Assembly: GCA_045644465.1 (NCBI GenBank)
Contig: JAZRGV010000006.1
Span: 143,201-207,200 of the forward strand
DNA from: HGM04593 sp045644465
Lineage (GTDB): Bacteria; Bacteroidota; Bacteroidia; Bacteroidales; Bacteroidaceae
Direction: 5' to 3'
Length of the DNA stretch: 64,000 nucleotides
How positions within the stretch are numbered: the first letter of the stretch is position 1; every line of letters begins with the position of its first letter. Positions 17,043 to 25,651 of this stretch are shown piece after piece. The notes below the pieces were generated by a model. It was not told the DNA's origin. It was given only the letters and a program-made list of their open reading frames with translations, and searched no databases. The position numbers and the translations under genes were made by a program.

Positions 17043-20000
17043 ATGGACAAAGTAAAACAAACAACAACTCTTCTTGGCAAAATGTTTGCGGTTTTGCTGT
17101 TGTTGCTATTTGCCGTTCCTGTTCTTGCATCTAAAGCAACCGATGAGGTTACATTGGGCGATGAGATTGTCAAGAGAGGTGTAACTATTTATGGCGTTGT
17201 CATTGACAAAAAAACAGAGGAACCATTGATTGGTGCATCTGTTGCAATATGGAAGGGTGATAAGATGGTTACCGGTGTTTCAACCGACATTGAAGGTGCT
17301 TTCCGTCTTGTATCAGAAATGGAGGAGTTCGAGCTACGTGTATCTTATATCGGATACAAAGAGTTGGTAATTGCCTCAAAGTCGCGTAAACTCGAAGCTA
17401 TGCGCATAGAACTTGAAGAGGAGTCCAATACTCTGAACGATGTTGTTATCACAGGTTTTGTGTCAAAAAACAAGGAGACATTTACCGGTTCTGCAACAGA
17501 AATTACAGGCTTGGAGCTGCGTCAGGTGTCGGGAACAAACCTCATTGGTGCATTATCTGCTCTTACTCCCGGTATGGCAATGGTGCAGAATACAAGCCAG
17601 GGTTCAAACCCTAACCACACTCCCGAACTTGTTTTGCGTGGTATGAGCTCTTTTTCTAACAGTGGTCAGCAGGTAAACCAGCCTACAATCATTCTCGACG
17701 GTACCGAAATCTCTATGCAGGATTTGTATGACCTCGATATCAACGAGGTTGAGAAAATCACAGTGTTGAAGGATGCTTCGGCTACAGCGCTCTATGGTTC
17801 AAAGGCTGCTAATGGTGTTATAGTTATCTCGCGCAAGCCTATCCTCGAGAGTACAGTACGTGTACAGTATAATTTTACCGGTAATCTTCAGTTCCCGGTG
17901 TTGAGCGACTATAATGTACTATCTGCTCGAGAAAAATTGGAATATGAGCGTCTTGCAGGTCTTTATGATGCCAAAGGTGTAATTTCTACAAACGGCTTGC
18001 CTTTGCAGTATGAATACGATGAGCTTTATAATGAGCGTTATAAGCTGATAGCTGCAGGCTTGGATAGCGATTGGCTTTCACAGCCGGCACGTACAGCTTT
18101 CTCGCACGACCACTCATTGCGTGTGTATGGCGGTGCTTCAAACCTTCGTTATGAGCTAACAGGCCGTTTTGGTGATACACGCGGTGTTATGAAGGGCGAC
18201 TACCGTAAACGTTATAATATCGGTTTCAAACTCGACTATTATATTGGTACTTTGACTTTGTCGAATCGTACTACATATCAGGAGGTAAACGTAAAGGATT
18301 CGCCTTATGGCTCATTCTCCCAGTATGTACAGATGAACCCTTATGATAGGATATACAATGAGAACGGTACCATAAACACAAATCTTGCTTGGGACTTGAA
18401 CAATCCATTGTATGAGGCTACATTGGGTAGCTTTTCAAAGAGTGGAACAAGAACACTCAGCAATAGTACCGACCTACGTTGGGATATAAGCAAGATGTTC
18501 CTTTTGACAGGTCACTTTAACGTATCAAGCGATATGGGTTCAAGTGATAGCTTTTTGTCTCCTAATTCGTTGGTATATAAAGATGTTACTGATTTAACTA
18601 AGAAAGGTTCATACACATTGGGTACTTCAAAAGGTATCAGCTATAATGGTAATATCGTAGGTACTTTCAACAAGTTCTTTAAGGACGAATCGCTTATAAG
18701 TCTCTCTGCGGGTTGGGAAATCAATTACGCAAAGAGCAGTACTGAGACAACAAATGCTGTAGGTTTCTTTAACGACAATTTGTCATACATAGGTAATGCG
18801 GTAGGTTATCCTGCAAGCAGCAAACCTTATGGTTCGCAGGCCGAGACAGCCGATGTGGGTCTCTTTACTACAGGAAACTTCTCTTGGCGTAACCGTTATT
18901 TTGTTGATGCCACATGGCGCACAACCGGTTCTTCACAGTTTGGTGAGAATAACCGTTTTGGACATTTCTGGTCGGGCGGTCTTGGATGGAATGTTATGAA
19001 CGAGGGCTTTATGCGACATGTAAAAAAGAACTTCGATGTATTCAAGGTGCGTGCAAGTGCCGGTTATACAGGCAAGGTAAGCTTCAGTCCATTCCAGGCC
19101 TTGACAATGTATCAATATGCAAATGACTATGAATACAAGAACGGTATTGGTGCAGTGCCCATTACTATTGGTAACGTGGATTTGACTTGGGAACGTACAA
19201 TGAACTACAACGTTGGTCTTGATCTTAGTATGTTCGACCGTCGTTTGAACTTTACCATAGATGCATATATTCGTAACACCAAGGATCTATTGCTCGATAA
19301 GTCAAAGGCTCCTTCTACAGGTGTTACTACAGCGAAGTCAAATTTGGGTGAGTTGCAGAACAAGGGTATTGAGTTCCAATTAGACGGATACATTTTCCGT
19401 ACCAATGACTTTTATTGGCGTTTGGGAGCAATGGGTTATGCAAACCGCAATAAGATAACAAAGATAGACAAGGCTCTTGAAGAAATAAACAAGAATAATC
19501 AGGAGAATGCCGATAATTATCTTGCTCCGCTTCCTCAGTATGCCGAGGGTGAGAGTGTTACCGCGCTCAAGCTTGTACGCTCTGCCGGTATCGACCCTGC
19601 CACAGGTAAAGAGGTTTACATAAAACGCAATGGTGAATATACATTCAAGTACGACCCTGCCGACAAAGTGCTCATTGGTGACACAGAACCGGAGTTCTCT
19701 GGTTCGTTCAATACCAACGTGTTCTGGAAAGGTTTCAGTGTATATGCTCTGTTGAATTATCGTTTGGGCGCATGGGTGTATAACACCACACGTGTGAGCA
19801 AGGTCGAGGGTTCCGACCCACGATACAACGCCGACAAACGTGTGTTCGACGACCGTTGGAAACAGCCGGGCGACCATGCTATGTACAAGGATATTGCCGA
19901 TAGCTCACGTCCTGAGCAGACTACACGTTTTGCCGAGCAGGAATATACATTCTCACTTGGTTCGCTCAACCTCAGCTATGAGTTCAGCGATAAGGTATGC

Positions 20001-20138
20001 AAGAAGATGAGACTACGCAACTTGCGTGCCGGTATCAACTTTACCGATATTCTGCGTCTCTCTACTGTGAAAATCGAACGTGGTACCGACTATCTTTATA
20101 GTCAGGGCTTTGAGTTCTACTTGAATGTAACACTTTAA
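17043..20138 (+). CDS. SusC/RagA family TonB-dependent outer-membrane transporter
   Basis: This 1031-residue protein has a signal peptide followed by a carboxypeptidase-D regulatory-like domain (about 48-130, GVVIDKKTEEPLIGASVAIW). The plug domain comes next (ALSALTPGMAMVQN, LDGTEISMQDLYDLDINEVEKI, SATALYGSKAANGVIVI, about 175-265), then a 22-strand barrel to the C terminus. There is no N-terminal STN domain, so direct signalling to an anti-sigma factor is not expected. It takes up a ligand delivered by the SusD-like partner that starts 13 bp downstream. Neighbouring PKD-like and DUF4843 lipoproteins and peptide catabolism genes, with no glycoside hydrolase in the operon, favour a peptide or protein ligand over a glycan. 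That ligand is inference. Confidence 0.95.
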   Translation: MDKVKQTTTLLGKMFAVLLLLLFAVPVLASKATDEVTLGDEIVKRGVTIYGVVIDKKTEEPLIGASVAIWKGDKMVTGVSTDIEGAFRLVSEMEEFELRVSYIGYKELVIASKSRKLEAMRIELEEESNTLNDVVITGFVSKNKETFTGSATEITGLELRQVSGTNLIGALSALTPGMAMVQNTSQGSNPNHTPELVLRGMSSFSNSGQQVNQPTIILDGTEISMQDLYDLDINEVEKITVLKDASATALYGSKAANGVIVISRKPILESTVRVQYNFTGNLQFPVLSDYNVLSAREKLEYERLAGLYDAKGVISTNGLPLQYEYDELYNERYKLIAAGLDSDWLSQPARTAFSHDHSLRVYGGASNLRYELTGRFGDTRGVMKGDYRKRYNIGFKLDYYIGTLTLSNRTTYQEVNVKDSPYGSFSQYVQMNPYDRIYNENGTINTNLAWDLNNPLYEATLGSFSKSGTRTLSNSTDLRWDISKMFLLTGHFNVSSDMGSSDSFLSPNSLVYKDVTDLTKKGSYTLGTSKGISYNGNIVGTFNKFFKDESLISLSAGWEINYAKSSTETTNAVGFFNDNLSYIGNAVGYPASSKPYGSQAETADVGLFTTGNFSWRNRYFVDATWRTTGSSQFGENNRFGHFWSGGLGWNVMNEGFMRHVKKNFDVFKVRASAGYTGKVSFSPFQALTMYQYANDYEYKNGIGAVPITIGNVDLTWERTMNYNVGLDLSMFDRRLNFTIDAYIRNTKDLLLDKSKAPSTGVTTAKSNLGELQNKGIEFQLDGYIFRTNDFYWRLGAMGYANRNKITKIDKALEEINKNNQENADNYLAPLPQYAEGESVTALKLVRSAGIDPATGKEVYIKRNGEYTFKYDPADKVLIGDTEPEFSGSFNTNVFWKGFSVYALLNYRLGAWVYNTTRVSKVEGSDPRYNADKRVFDDRWKQPGDHAMYKDIADSSRPEQTTRFAEQEYTFSLGSLNLSYEFSDKVCKKMRLRNLRAGINFTDILRLSTVKIERGTDYLYSQGFEFYLNVTL

Positions 20139-20151
20139 TTAATTGAAGAGA

Positions 20152-21603
20152 ATGATGAAGAAGATGAAATATATTATATTTATGCTTGTTGCATTGTTTG
20201 CAACAACATCTTGCGATGATTTCTTGAATATAACACCTGATGGTCAGGCAAAGCGCGATGAGCTTCTACAGACACAGCAGGGTATCGAGGATGCAATGTA
20301 TGGTGTATATTCGCAGATGCGTTCAACAACACTCTATGGTCAGGAACTCTATTATCAGACATTGGAGGTTATGGCGCATAATCTGTATTGTGCAGGTAAT
20401 ACTTCCATCGAGGCTCTTGGAAGATTTGAATATGATAATACCAGTGTAAAATCATTGTTCGAGAGTATATGGACAGCGATGTATAAGAACATCTCAAATG
20501 TGAATAGTGTACTTGATGCTCCACTGGTTGCCGAAGCAAAGGAGTTTCCGTTTACCATTTACCGTGGTGAGGCTCTTGGCTTGCGTGCATTCATGCATTT
20601 CGACCTTGTGCGTCTGTTTGCCGAGCAATATACGCTGAATCCCGAAGCTAAAGGTATTCCATACGCAACCAATTTCTCTTTGTTGACTCCTGACTTCGAG
20701 AGCTTGGCAAAGAACTATGAGCACATACTTAAGGATTTGCACGAGGCAGAATCATTGCTTGCCGATGAAAATGATTACGAGGGTATTGGCAACTACATGC
20801 TCGACCGTCAAATCCACTTCAATAAGTACGCTGTTTGGGCTACACTTGCACGTGTATATCTCACAATGGGCAACAAGGAAAAGGCTGCAGAGTATGCAAA
20901 GAAGGTTATAGATGACGGCAAATATATGTTGAAGGAAAAGACTGAGGTAGTCGATGATATTGCCGGAGTACTTTCAAAGAAAGAGTGTCTTTTCGGTATA
21001 TATTATGCCGGTTTCTATGCCCAGGTGAATGCTAAGTTGCAACAGATGACAACCCGTTATTCACTCGATGTAAGAGGTGATTATGCTACCGTGTATGAGA
21101 AGGATAATTTGGGTAACGACTTTAGAATCGATGCCTATTTTACACAGTCACCTAATGGTAGCGACTATTCTGTACGCTTGAGTAAGTTCCTGGAGATTTA
21201 TGAGCATACCGACAATGTTATGTCGCGCCCGGCCGATCTTATTCTTGGAATAAATATGATACGTATTCCTGAAATGTATTATATCTTGGCTGAGGTTCTG
21301 CTTGAGAAAGAACCTGAAAAGGCAATGGAATACTACAACGAGGTACGCACTCATCGTGGACTTGAACCTCTTGAGACTGAGATTATCGATTCGGAGACCG
21401 GCAATACTATCGAGACACCGTTCACCTTGCAGCACATCAATGATGAGCGTTTCAAGGAGTATATTGGTGAAGGACTCTTGTTCTTCAATATGAAGCGTCT
21501 GAATATGCCAATAATATCATATGATGGCGCTACTACATACGAGGCGAGCAAGAATATATATGTAGTACCTGTCCCCGATATTGAAAATGATAACCGTAAT
21601 TGA
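20152..21603 (+). CDS. SusD/RagB family surface lipoprotein
   Basis: About 483 residues from ATG at 20152. An in-frame TTG at 20143 is less likely. The lipobox is TTSC followed by DDFLNITPDGQ. The SusD helical fold shows in LLQTQQGIEDAMYGVYSQM, YRGEALGLRAFMHFDLVRLFAEQY (the TPR-like region) and the C-terminal EYIGEGLLFFNMKRLNMPI. It caps the SusC pore and captures ligand at the cell surface. It is between susC (13 bp upstream) and the DUF4843 gene (23 bp downstream). Confidence 0.95.
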   Translation: MMKKMKYIIFMLVALFATTSCDDFLNITPDGQAKRDELLQTQQGIEDAMYGVYSQMRSTTLYGQELYYQTLEVMAHNLYCAGNTSIEALGRFEYDNTSVKSLFESIWTAMYKNISNVNSVLDAPLVAEAKEFPFTIYRGEALGLRAFMHFDLVRLFAEQYTLNPEAKGIPYATNFSLLTPDFESLAKNYEHILKDLHEAESLLADENDYEGIGNYMLDRQIHFNKYAVWATLARVYLTMGNKEKAAEYAKKVIDDGKYMLKEKTEVVDDIAGVLSKKECLFGIYYAGFYAQVNAKLQQMTTRYSLDVRGDYATVYEKDNLGNDFRIDAYFTQSPNGSDYSVRLSKFLEIYEHTDNVMSRPADLILGINMIRIPEMYYILAEVLLEKEPEKAMEYYNEVRTHRGLEPLETEIIDSETGNTIETPFTLQHINDERFKEYIGEGLLFFNMKRLNMPIISYDGATTYEASKNIYVVPVPDIENDNRN

Positions 21604-21626
21604 CAATACTTCAAAATGAAAATTGT

Positions 21627-22475
21627 ATGAAGAATGTTTTTAATAATATAATTGTAGCTGTATCGCTTTTTACAGTTCTTGTATTCTCTTCTTGCAGTGA
21701 GACGGAGTATATGAAGTTCGATACATCTCATAATGGCATATATTTTACGAAGGATTCGTTGAAATATTCGTTCAGTGTAACACCGTTGGATGTTAGAAGT
21801 TATACATTCAAAATGCCTATAAAGATTTTAGGATGTTTGAGCGACAAGGAACGCGAAGTTGCTTTCCGTATTGTTGACGACTCAACAAATGCTGTCGAGG
21901 GCCTTCATTACACTATTGGCAAGGCTGTTATAGCTCCCGATTCTATCGAGGGATATATACCTGTTACAATTATTCGCGATAGCTTAAAGGGTAGTTATGC
22001 CGTAGGTTATGAAAGATACCGACTACGTATAGAGCTTGTTCAGAACAGTAACTTTAAGCCAACGCTTGATGCTGTGAATCAGGTGCGTACTCTGCATTTC
22101 GACAATGCTATAGACATCCCCGAGTGGCTCGATTATAAAGGCGACAAGATTTGGCGTCCGGGTAACCCACTTCCCGAACTCGGTGATTGGCACCCATATA
22201 CCTATATGAAACTGGTAGAGCAGTTTAAGACAATAAAGGATATTCCTAATATGGAGGAAACATATTGGAAGATGGTAGAGTACTACGGAGGCGAAAACTT
22301 GGAAAAAGTGCCTTATGCGTCGTTCTATCCATATAAACCAATTATGCAGAAGTATGTTCTTGCTCCCTTGTATGAATATTTTAACGACCCTGTTCATATT
22401 GCGGAGATAAAAGAAATGTACGACGACTATCCTTTCAATTTCCCAAATCCATATGCACCATCTGATGAATTTTAA
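21627..22475 (+). CDS. DUF4843 family lipoprotein
   Basis: About 282 residues from ATG at 21627 (MKNVFNNIIVAV). An upstream in-frame ATG at 21600 overlaps the susD stop and gives a poor signal peptide. The lipobox is VFSSCSE. FDTSHNGIYFTKDSLKYSFSV and the beta-sandwich strands that follow (TFKMPIKILG, GLHYTIGKAVIAPDS, GYIPVTIIRD) fit DUF4843. It is probably a surface-exposed accessory ligand-binding lipoprotein of the SusCD system. It ends 8 bp before the PKD-like lipoprotein gene. Confidence 0.85.
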   Translation: MKNVFNNIIVAVSLFTVLVFSSCSETEYMKFDTSHNGIYFTKDSLKYSFSVTPLDVRSYTFKMPIKILGCLSDKEREVAFRIVDDSTNAVEGLHYTIGKAVIAPDSIEGYIPVTIIRDSLKGSYAVGYERYRLRIELVQNSNFKPTLDAVNQVRTLHFDNAIDIPEWLDYKGDKIWRPGNPLPELGDWHPYTYMKLVEQFKTIKDIPNMEETYWKMVEYYGGENLEKVPYASFYPYKPIMQKYVLAPLYEYFNDPVHIAEIKEMYDDYPFNFPNPYAPSDEF

Positions 22476-22483
22476 GACCTGTT

Positions 22484-23983
22484 ATGAAAAATATTAAATA
22501 TAGTTTACTATTATTATTGTTGCCGCTGTTGGTATCTTGCTTTGAGGACAAGAGTACCGATGCAACACTGCCTATATCGCACATTGTTATAGAGTCTGGT
22601 ATTGATTCGGTGTATAATATCAATAAGAATGATACATTGATTATTTCGCCGGTTGTCTCACAGACAATAGCTGGCAAGGAACTGAAATATATATGGGAAA
22701 TAGATCTTCAAGAATATTCCCACGACCGCGAGTTTGTTTATATAGGAAATAAACTTGGTGAGTTCAATTGTCGTCTTATTATAGAGAACGAAGATGGAAA
22801 AACCTTTTATCCATTTATAGTATATGTTAACTCCCCATATGAGGAGGGTTTGACTATTCTAAGCAAGGACAAAGACGGTACTCCTATGTTGGCATTCATG
22901 CAAACACCAATGAACAAGGATGAAGAGCCAAAGTTTATGGAAGACGATTGTTTCTATGTAAACAATAAGGATATGGCATTTGCTTCGAATCCAACCGACC
23001 TTGTTCAAACATCAGGCTCTATAATCATCTCATGCCAAGGCGATGATACCGAGCCGGCTACAGTATATTTCCTCAACGAAAAAACATTTGTTGTTGAGAA
23101 TATTGTAGAAGCATCTGAATATGAGAATTTCAAGCCAACAAAGCTCCTTATACCATCACAGAGCTCAGCGGGAGTTACATATCCTGTATTGTCTCAAGAT
23201 GGTAAGGTATATGACCTTCCCACATACAATGCTATTCTTCAGCCATCGACAAAATTTTTCTCTACCTATTCATTGTCTTGTTTCATTGTTGGTGAAACAG
23301 CAAGCTATATCGACATCCTCTTTTGGGACAAAGAGAAAAATGCTATGGCATTGTTGTATAACGGATACGGACCTTTCTATTTCGGTAGCAAGTATCTGAT
23401 GCCAGGCGATGATGAGGATTTTGAGAGCGCCAACTATTTTAAAGCTGTGCAGAAATTCTATGCAATGACATATATTCATCGTACAGCAGAGCAGATGAAA
23501 AAGTCGGGTAGAGAAATGTTGGTGCTTACAATGAGTGACGACGTTGTGCAGAAACTTGTGATTTCTACATTCCCATGGGCATCTGTTGAGAATAAACCAG
23601 GAGAGTATAGTATTATGGACAATGGCGGTTTCAAACTTGCAGGAACAAAGTCTCCTATTGATGAGAATACTCCATGTATAGCAAATAAAACATACCTTTC
23701 TCTGTTGTTTGCCGATGGTAATAAGGTGCGTCGTTGGTACTATACAAAGACAACCCATATCAATAAGGCCGAGACATTGCTTACTGTAGGTAGCGACGAT
23801 GCTATTATAACAGGCTTTGAGATTAGCGACGACCATCTAAAGACTTACGTTACGTTCTATGAACCCAACAAAGAGGGCAAGAACGGTAGCGTGTGGGTGA
23901 TAGACACCGATAAGGGTACAGTCCTTGAAAAGTATGAGAATGTATGTTACCAACCGGTGAAAATTATTTATAAAAAGAAATAA
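22484..23983 (+). CDS. PKD-like family lipoprotein
   Basis: This 499-residue protein has lipobox LLVSCFED. The N-terminal region has two Ig/PKD-like beta modules, around 30-70 (LPISHIVIESG, NDTLIISPVV) and 70-120 (LKYIWEIDL, FNCRLIIENEDGKTFYPFIV). The remaining 370 residues resemble the beta-propeller-like part of the PKD-like family found after DUF4843 in SusCD operons. It is the last gene of the operon and a strong terminator follows 18 bp later. Its function is presumed to be ligand recognition at the surface, with no catalytic motif seen. Confidence 0.82.
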   Translation: MKNIKYSLLLLLLPLLVSCFEDKSTDATLPISHIVIESGIDSVYNINKNDTLIISPVVSQTIAGKELKYIWEIDLQEYSHDREFVYIGNKLGEFNCRLIIENEDGKTFYPFIVYVNSPYEEGLTILSKDKDGTPMLAFMQTPMNKDEEPKFMEDDCFYVNNKDMAFASNPTDLVQTSGSIIISCQGDDTEPATVYFLNEKTFVVENIVEASEYENFKPTKLLIPSQSSAGVTYPVLSQDGKVYDLPTYNAILQPSTKFFSTYSLSCFIVGETASYIDILFWDKEKNAMALLYNGYGPFYFGSKYLMPGDDEDFESANYFKAVQKFYAMTYIHRTAEQMKKSGREMLVLTMSDDVVQKLVISTFPWASVENKPGEYSIMDNGGFKLAGTKSPIDENTPCIANKTYLSLLFADGNKVRRWYYTKTTHINKAETLLTVGSDDAIITGFEISDDHLKTYVTFYEPNKEGKNGSVWVIDTDKGTVLEKYENVCYQPVKIIYKKK

Positions 23984-24001
23984 TATCATTAACAATATTT
24001 G

Positions 24002-24029
24002 GACAAGCACTTTTGAAAAGGTGCTTGTC
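24002..24029 (+). terminator. Terminator of the susCD operon
   Basis: A 13-bp stem (one G-T pair) built on GACAAGCAC, with a tiny loop and a TCTTTTTT tail, lies 18 bases after the last stop of the operon. Confidence 0.85.
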
Positions 24030-24199
24030 TTTTTTATGTGTAGCTCTGCTGCCTAAAAAATTATAAAAAATTAAGAGACAATTTTTGTTTTTTATATGTT
24101 TAATAACTATTTTCACTCCCGTTAACATTGCTTTTGAAGTTTGCAATCAAATGTTTTTGTACAGACAAATCAATTACCAACCTATAATATATTACTACT

Positions 24200-25579
24200 A
24201 TGGAATTACCATTTGCCGAATCTTGGAAAATAAAGATGGTTGAGCCCATCCGCAAGAGCACACGCGAAGAACGCGAACAATGGATTAAAGAGGCTAATTA
24301 CAATCTGTTTCAGCTGAAGTCGGAACAAGTTTACATTGACTGTCTCACCGACTCGGGTACAGGTGCTATGAGCGACCGTCAGTGGGCTGCTATGATGATG
24401 GGCGATGAGAGCTACGCCGGTTCATCATCATTCTTTCAGTTGAAAGATACTATTGAAAGACTCACCGGTTTCAACTATGTCATCCCTACTCACCAGGGCC
24501 GTGCTGCCGAGAATGTGCTTTTCAGCTACCTTGTAACAGCAGGTGCTGTTGTTCCCGGCAACTCACATTTTGATACAACCAAAGGACACATCGAGAGCCG
24601 TAAGGCCGTTGCTTTGGATTGTACTATCGATGAGGCTAAGGACACTCAGTTGGAACTTCCTTTCAAGGGTAATGTCGATCCAAAGAAACTTGAGGCTGCT
24701 TTGCAGCAGTATGGCGACAAGATACCTTTCATCATCATAACCATAACCAACAACACTGCCGGTGGACAGCCTGTATCAATGCAGAACCTGCGCGAGGTGC
24801 GTGCTTTGGCCGACAAGTATGGTAAGCGTGTCATCTACGACTCTGCACGTTTTGTTGAGGATGCCTATTTCATCAAGACACGCGAGGAGGGGTATGCTCA
24901 CAAGAGCATCAAGGAGATTGTAAAGGAGATTTTCTCATTGGCCGACGGTATGACAATGTCTTCAAAGAAGGATGGTCTTGTTAATATGGGTGGTTTCATT
25001 GCCACACGCCACGAGGATTGGTACGAGGGTGCAAAGAAATATTGTATTCCTTTCGAGGGTTATCTCACCTATGGTGGTATGAACGGTCGTGATATGGCTG
25101 CTCTTGCAGTGGGACTTGACGAGAACACCGAGTTGGATAACATTGAGACACGTATCCGTCAGGTGCAGTATCTTGCAGCACGTCTCGATGAATATGGTAT
25201 TCCTTACCAACGTCCTGTGGGCGGTCATGCTCTCTTCATCGATGCCGACCGTGTGCTTTCACACGTACCAAAAGAGGAGTTCCCTGCTCAGACTTTGGCT
25301 ATAGAGCTATATCTCGAAGCCGGTATCCGTGGTTGTGAGATTGGTTACATCCTTGCCGACCGCGACCCTGTTACCCGTGAAAACCGTTTTGGCGGTCTCG
25401 ACCTGTTGCGTCTGTGTATTGCACGTCGCGTATATACCAACAATCACATGGATGTTATTGCTGCTGCGTTGAAGAACGTATATGACCGTCGCGACAGCAT
25501 CAAACATGGTGTAAAGATTGTTTGGGAAACCGAGCTCATGCGCCACTTCACCGTTAAGCTTGCACGCATTGAGGAGTAA
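24200..25579 (+). CDS. tnaA: Tryptophanase (tryptophan indole-lyase)
   Basis: This 459-residue PLP enzyme degrades L-tryptophan to indole, pyruvate and ammonia. The start MELPFAESWKIKMVEPIRK matches Bacteroides tryptophanases as I remember them. The PLP Lys lies in MTMSSKKDGLVNMGG, about residue 257. Two features favour tryptophanase over tyrosine phenol-lyase: NSHFDTTKGH carries the Asp seen in tryptophanase, and the C-terminal RHFTVKL has the His (E. coli H463 equivalent) where phenol-lyase has Phe. It is a single gene between two terminators. The 170-base leader has no clear promoter match and no Trp-containing leader peptide. Confidence 0.93.
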   Translation: MELPFAESWKIKMVEPIRKSTREEREQWIKEANYNLFQLKSEQVYIDCLTDSGTGAMSDRQWAAMMMGDESYAGSSSFFQLKDTIERLTGFNYVIPTHQGRAAENVLFSYLVTAGAVVPGNSHFDTTKGHIESRKAVALDCTIDEAKDTQLELPFKGNVDPKKLEAALQQYGDKIPFIIITITNNTAGGQPVSMQNLREVRALADKYGKRVIYDSARFVEDAYFIKTREEGYAHKSIKEIVKEIFSLADGMTMSSKKDGLVNMGGFIATRHEDWYEGAKKYCIPFEGYLTYGGMNGRDMAALAVGLDENTELDNIETRIRQVQYLAARLDEYGIPYQRPVGGHALFIDADRVLSHVPKEEFPAQTLAIELYLEAGIRGCEIGYILADRDPVTRENRFGGLDLLRLCIARRVYTNNHMDVIAAALKNVYDRRDSIKHGVKIVWETELMRHFTVKLARIEE

Positions 25580-25598
25580 CCGTTAAGGTATATATTGA

Positions 25599-25636
25599 CA
25601 TAAAAGGAGGAAAGCATTTGCTTTCCTCCTTTTATG
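25599..25636. terminator. Bidirectional terminator between tnaA and the S9 peptidase
   Basis: Perfect 18-bp arms with a 2-base spacer (core AGGAGGAAAGCA and its complement), flanked by A and T runs, lie between two convergent stops (25579 and 25652). Confidence 0.85.
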
Positions 25637-25651
25637 CCAATATGTAAATGG

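Noticed and set aside
24151..24243. 30-codon open frame overlapping the tnaA start, considered as a TnaC-like leader peptide
   Set aside because: It has no Trp codon, runs into tnaA out of frame and lacks the W...P arrangement of TnaC.
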